A stretch of DNA of 56,630 nt from Candidatus Hydrogenedens sp. (lineage in GTDB: Bacteria > Hydrogenedentota > Hydrogenedentia > Hydrogenedentales > Hydrogenedentaceae), in the NCBI GenBank assembly GCA_035361075.1, contig DAOSBX010000020.1:1-56630 (forward strand), written 5' to 3'. A program made the translations under genes and the position numbers. The notes under the pieces were generated by a model, which saw only the letters and a program-made list of their open reading frames with translations, had not been told where the DNA came from and made no database searches. Below are positions 54,146 through 56,630 of the stretch, one piece after another (positions within the stretch are counted from its first letter, which is position 1; each line of letters opens with the position of its first letter).

Positions 54146-55129
54146 TTATGGAACACGGACGGGTTTCCCTGTTTTTGCAGAGTTCCATGCAGATTCGGTT
54201 ACTTCCATAGTTCTCAGACCACATTCGGGTGGGACTTCTGGCATTTCTTTTCCTAAGATGCTCATAATAAAGTTGCGGTCAGGGTCGCTGGACATTTTCG
54301 GCAGTTTCACTTTTACAGGCTTACCTAATTCATCTTGCTGTAAAACACCTATGCCCTGTCTTAGGAATAATGCTCCTTTACTGCCCACAATTGTATGGTC
54401 TTCATACCAGCCTGGAGCATTTCCAATTACAGATAGGTTTCCTAATGCACCATTTTCAAATTTTAAGGTCAAAGCGGAATTGATGTCCACAGGAACATCA
54501 AATTTTTCTACTTTGGCAAACACTTCCTTTACTTTCATACCTGTCATCCACATCATAATATCAATGAAATGACTGCCCGAATCATTCAACTGCCCACCAC
54601 CTGAAAGTTTCGGAATCTGTCTCCATGTATTGCGTGTTAAACGTAACCATTCCTGAGACAATAATGCCTGCACAAATTGAACTTCTCCAATAGCACCTCT
54701 TTGTATCTGGTCACGCATATAACGGAATGGCGGTTCAAAATGCCGTTGGTAGGAAATCATCAATATTTTTTTTGCTTGTTTCGATTTTTTAATAACCTCC
54801 TTTGCATGAACGATAGAACATACCATCGGTTTCTCTGTTAATACATGTAAGCCACAATTCAAAGAATACATAATTTGTTCATAATGCAAGGTATGAGGGC
54901 TTAAAATGACTACCGCATCTAAATTCTCTTTTTTTATCATGTCTTTATAGTCAGAATATATAGGTAGCGACACTGAATTTGGGCAATGTTTATGAAATTG
55001 GTCTATTGATTTTGAACTGGGTTCATTCAATGCAACAACTTCTGCCTGCTTAATCTTTGAAAATCTGTTGTAGTGTAATATTGCAATACCTCCCGCACCA
55101 ATAAATCCAACCCGAAGTTTTTTAGCCAT
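54146..55129 (-). CDS. Gfo/Idh/MocA family oxidoreductase
   Basis: 327-residue cytoplasmic oxidoreductase without an export signal. The dinucleotide fold opens with VGFIGAGGIAILHYNRF, and the conserved LTEKPMV gives the catalytic lysine region. SGSHFIDIMMWM supplies the histidine of the C-terminal domain. AAGGAG lies eight bases before the ATG. It is the first gene before the lytic transglycosylase (32-bp gap); the metabolic link between them is unclear. Confidence 0.88.
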   Translation of the reverse strand: MAKKLRVGFIGAGGIAILHYNRFSKIKQAEVVALNEPSSKSIDQFHKHCPNSVSLPIYSDYKDMIKKENLDAVVILSPHTLHYEQIMYSLNCGLHVLTEKPMVCSIVHAKEVIKKSKQAKKILMISYQRHFEPPFRYMRDQIQRGAIGEVQFVQALLSQEWLRLTRNTWRQIPKLSGGGQLNDSGSHFIDIMMWMTGMKVKEVFAKVEKFDVPVDINSALTLKFENGALGNLSVIGNAPGWYEDHTIVGSKGALFLRQGIGVLQQDELGKPVKVKLPKMSSDPDRNFIMSILGKEMPEVPPECGLRTMEVTESAWNSAKTGKPVRVP

Positions 55130-55273
55130 CTTGCGTCTCCTTAATCAAAGTATTAATGTTAATTAATGAGTCATATTCTAACATACTTATTAAAACAAAA
55201 AAGATTATAGATAACTATTCTTCCGATTATAAAATCACATTTTCCCCTATAGGCTCAATAAAAAAAATAAATA

Positions 55274-55302
55274 ACCGACCTTGTAGAGGATACAAGGTCG
55301 GT
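55274..55302 (-). terminator. rho-independent terminator after the DUF4340 gene
   Basis: Perfect 12-bp arms (55274-55285 and 55291-55302, ACCGACCTTGTA/TACAAGGTCGGT) with a five-base loop. Read on the minus strand, the stem is followed by TTATTTATTTTTTTTATT. It starts 25 bases after the stop of the DUF4340 gene and lies in the 197-bp gap to the oxidoreductase gene, where I see nothing else. Confidence 0.85.
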
Positions 55303-55326
55303 ATTATGATTAATTTGATACATTAT

Positions 55327-56630
55327 CTATTGTGATGTTTGAGAACTCTGTTGTGGTTCTGATGTGCTGGGAGTGATTGTTATTTGAGTTGATTCTGGTG
55401 CAGGTGTTGGCTGTTGTTCTGTTTCTTTTGACTCTGTCGGCTGTTCGGTTGATGTTTCTGCATTTGGTTGATCTTGTTCAGTTGATGATTGTGTCTGTTG
55501 TTCTTCAGGTGGTTTGGGTGGTTCTTCTGGTTTCGGTTCACGGGCTTTAGCGAGGGCGTTCTTAATCTCTTCCCAACGTTCTTTTGCAAGCTGTACAACT
55601 GCTTTATAGCGTGGTACTGTCGAAACAATACTTTCTTGTGGTCCTTGCCCGACAGAGAAGTTTAATGGCTCACTATCGGTTATATTAAACTGCATATTGA
55701 CTTCGGGTGTAAATGAATTCCATGCAAGGTCAGGCCGAATATCCAATGCCTGTAGTCCATTTATGCTATTCAAGAAGTTCATAACATTGTCGTTTATCAG
55801 CTTGGTCTCTTTTCCATCTGCCAACAATATCCATTCGCCACCTTCTCCCTTCTTAATCGTCTGTGTCACATCATTTTCTTTTATATCAATGGATGTCACT
55901 TTATCAGGTGAAAAATCTAAAATTTTTAATTCATAAACGTCTCTGGGTTTTAACAAAATCTTATTAGCATCAGTACGGTTAACTACGAGACGTTGGGGTT
56001 TATCGTCAAGCATTACATAGACACCATCAATTGTCCGTGCATTACCTGCTAATTTCAGGATATGCATTTCGTCTCCAGCTTTAAATGTTACTGTTTTATT
56101 AAACTCTCCGACATCTGCGTCGTTATCAGCGTAATCTGCGGACTTCCAACTTGCTAAAGCGGATATTAATGTGTTCAGGGTTGATACTTGAATATTCAGA
56201 TCAATAGCTGGTTCAAGAACTTTAAAGTCGCTACCTTCTTTCTTAACTACAACTTTACCTTCTGGTTGTTCGATAGTAACCTGTTCAATTTTTTCCTTAT
56301 CAAGATTTAATGAAGGCAGGTCAAACAAGTCTTGACCTTTCGGGAAAATCTGTTCAAATGTATACTTGCTAACCTCATAAACAATATCTTCTTGATTAGT
56401 AGCAATACGGACATATCCATTTTGTGCAGGATTAGGTCTTCCAGCCTCAATCACAACATCCGCATCACCATCCCTTGAGATAGTTAATTTAAACGTGGGT
56501 GGTTCAAGTCCCCAATCTGCTTTTTTAGCAGGGTCTACTATAGATGTAGCCATTAGATTTGAAAAGCGACCTAATAAATTTTGTAATCCAGTCTCTTTGA
56601 ATTTTTCACCCGTTCCACCTTGGGCAAGAA
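55327..56630 (-). CDS. DUF4340 domain protein, 5' end beyond the window
   Basis: At least 434 codons: the frame is open to the right edge (LAQGGTGEKFKETGLQNLLG precedes the internal ATG at 56553), so the true start lies outside. Two DUF4340-type repeats can be read, with GLEPPTFKLTIS, NGYVRIATNQEDIVYEV and RLVVNRTDANKILLKPRDVYELKIL. The last 75 residues are a low-complexity tail rich in Pro, Gln, Glu, Thr and Ser. DUF4340 proteins are often near ABC-type auxiliary gliding/export genes (GldG-like), but nothing here confirms that. Confidence 0.8.
   Translation of the reverse strand, partial: LAQGGTGEKFKETGLQNLLGRFSNLMATSIVDPAKKADWGLEPPTFKLTISRDGDADVVIEAGRPNPAQNGYVRIATNQEDIVYEVSKYTFEQIFPKGQDLFDLPSLNLDKEKIEQVTIEQPEGKVVVKKEGSDFKVLEPAIDLNIQVSTLNTLISALASWKSADYADNDADVGEFNKTVTFKAGDEMHILKLAGNARTIDGVYVMLDDKPQRLVVNRTDANKILLKPRDVYELKILDFSPDKVTSIDIKENDVTQTIKKGEGGEWILLADGKETKLINDNVMNFLNSINGLQALDIRPDLAWNSFTPEVNMQFNITDSEPLNFSVGQGPQESIVSTVPRYKAVVQLAKERWEEIKNALAKAREPKPEEPPKPPEEQQTQSSTEQDQPNAETSTEQPTESKETEQQPTPAPESTQITITPSTSEPQQSSQTSQ

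Overview
The window is about 56.6 kb of AT-rich, gene-dense bacterial chromosome with short intergenic gaps. I see no rRNA, tRNA, CRISPR array, transposase or integrase. The cell looks like a diderm (Gram-negative) bacterium: there is a complete Mla/MCE-type lipid transport set with an auxiliary lipoprotein, a TolC-family outer-membrane protein, several lipoproteins and a soluble lytic transglycosylase. Menaquinone genes (menC, menA), tandem DUF1080 domains, Gfo/Idh/MocA oxidoreductases (one with a Tat-type signal), a YdjC-type deacetylase, a URO-D/MtaA-like protein and a Na+/solute symporter suggest a heterotrophic, sugar-degrading lineage of the Planctomycetes/Hydrogenedentota kind. That placement is an inference from gene content only.

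Layout. 1-3.4 kb (-): sigma-70 factor, apt, menA, menC. 3.5-9.6 kb: secreted two-repeat protein (+), stand-alone AICAR transformylase (-), then a plus-strand run rsmE, HIT, aroE, small protein, PtsN/zinc-ribbon fusion, cNMP-binding protein. 9.7-11.4 kb (+): sodium/solute symporter plus a 49-residue accessory membrane peptide. 11.4-19.3 kb (-): FHA-GAF-PP2C phosphatase, HATPase kinase, STAS protein, MlaE, MlaF, MlaD, lipoprotein, LURP-like membrane protein, Tat Gfo/Idh oxidoreductase. 19.4-25.1 kb (-): zinc-ribbon protein, ftsY, UDG-like protein, NTF2-like lipoprotein, M20 peptidase, nagA. 25.2-26.2 kb (+): exported YdjC-like deacetylase. 26.2-30.0 kb (-): rfbD, rfbB, DUF6485, ribokinase, ribulose-phosphate epimerase. 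30.2-36.8 kb: membrane TPR protein (-), esterase, nucleotidyltransferase and DapA-family lyase (+), then an ILEI/PANDER-domain protein with a WecA/MraY-type transferase (-). 36.9-42.8 kb: TolC-family protein (+) and a large broken surface protein (-). 43.0-46.7 kb (+): phosphofructokinase and a type II restriction-modification pair with an intact methyltransferase and a broken endonuclease. 46.8-56.6 kb (-): URO-D-like protein with two paralogous SGNH proteins, DUF1080 protein, Gfo/Idh oxidoreductase with lytic transglycosylase, and a DUF4340 protein running off the right edge.

The most system-like region is 12.8-19.3 kb. A full partner-switching module (PP2C phosphatase, HATPase kinase, STAS antagonist with its phosphorylatable serine) is translationally coupled to an MCE lipid transporter, where E. 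coli has only the passive STAS protein MlaB. This suggests phosphorylation control of envelope lipid transport. Second is the ILEI/PANDER-domain protein coupled to a polyprenyl-phosphate sugar-1-phosphate transferase. Two loci are visibly broken: the endonuclease (an A8-run frameshift and a TAA codon) and the surface protein (a one-base frameshift and a 66-bp in-frame insertion that carries stop codons and a 36-bp duplication). These could be true pseudogenes or assembly errors.
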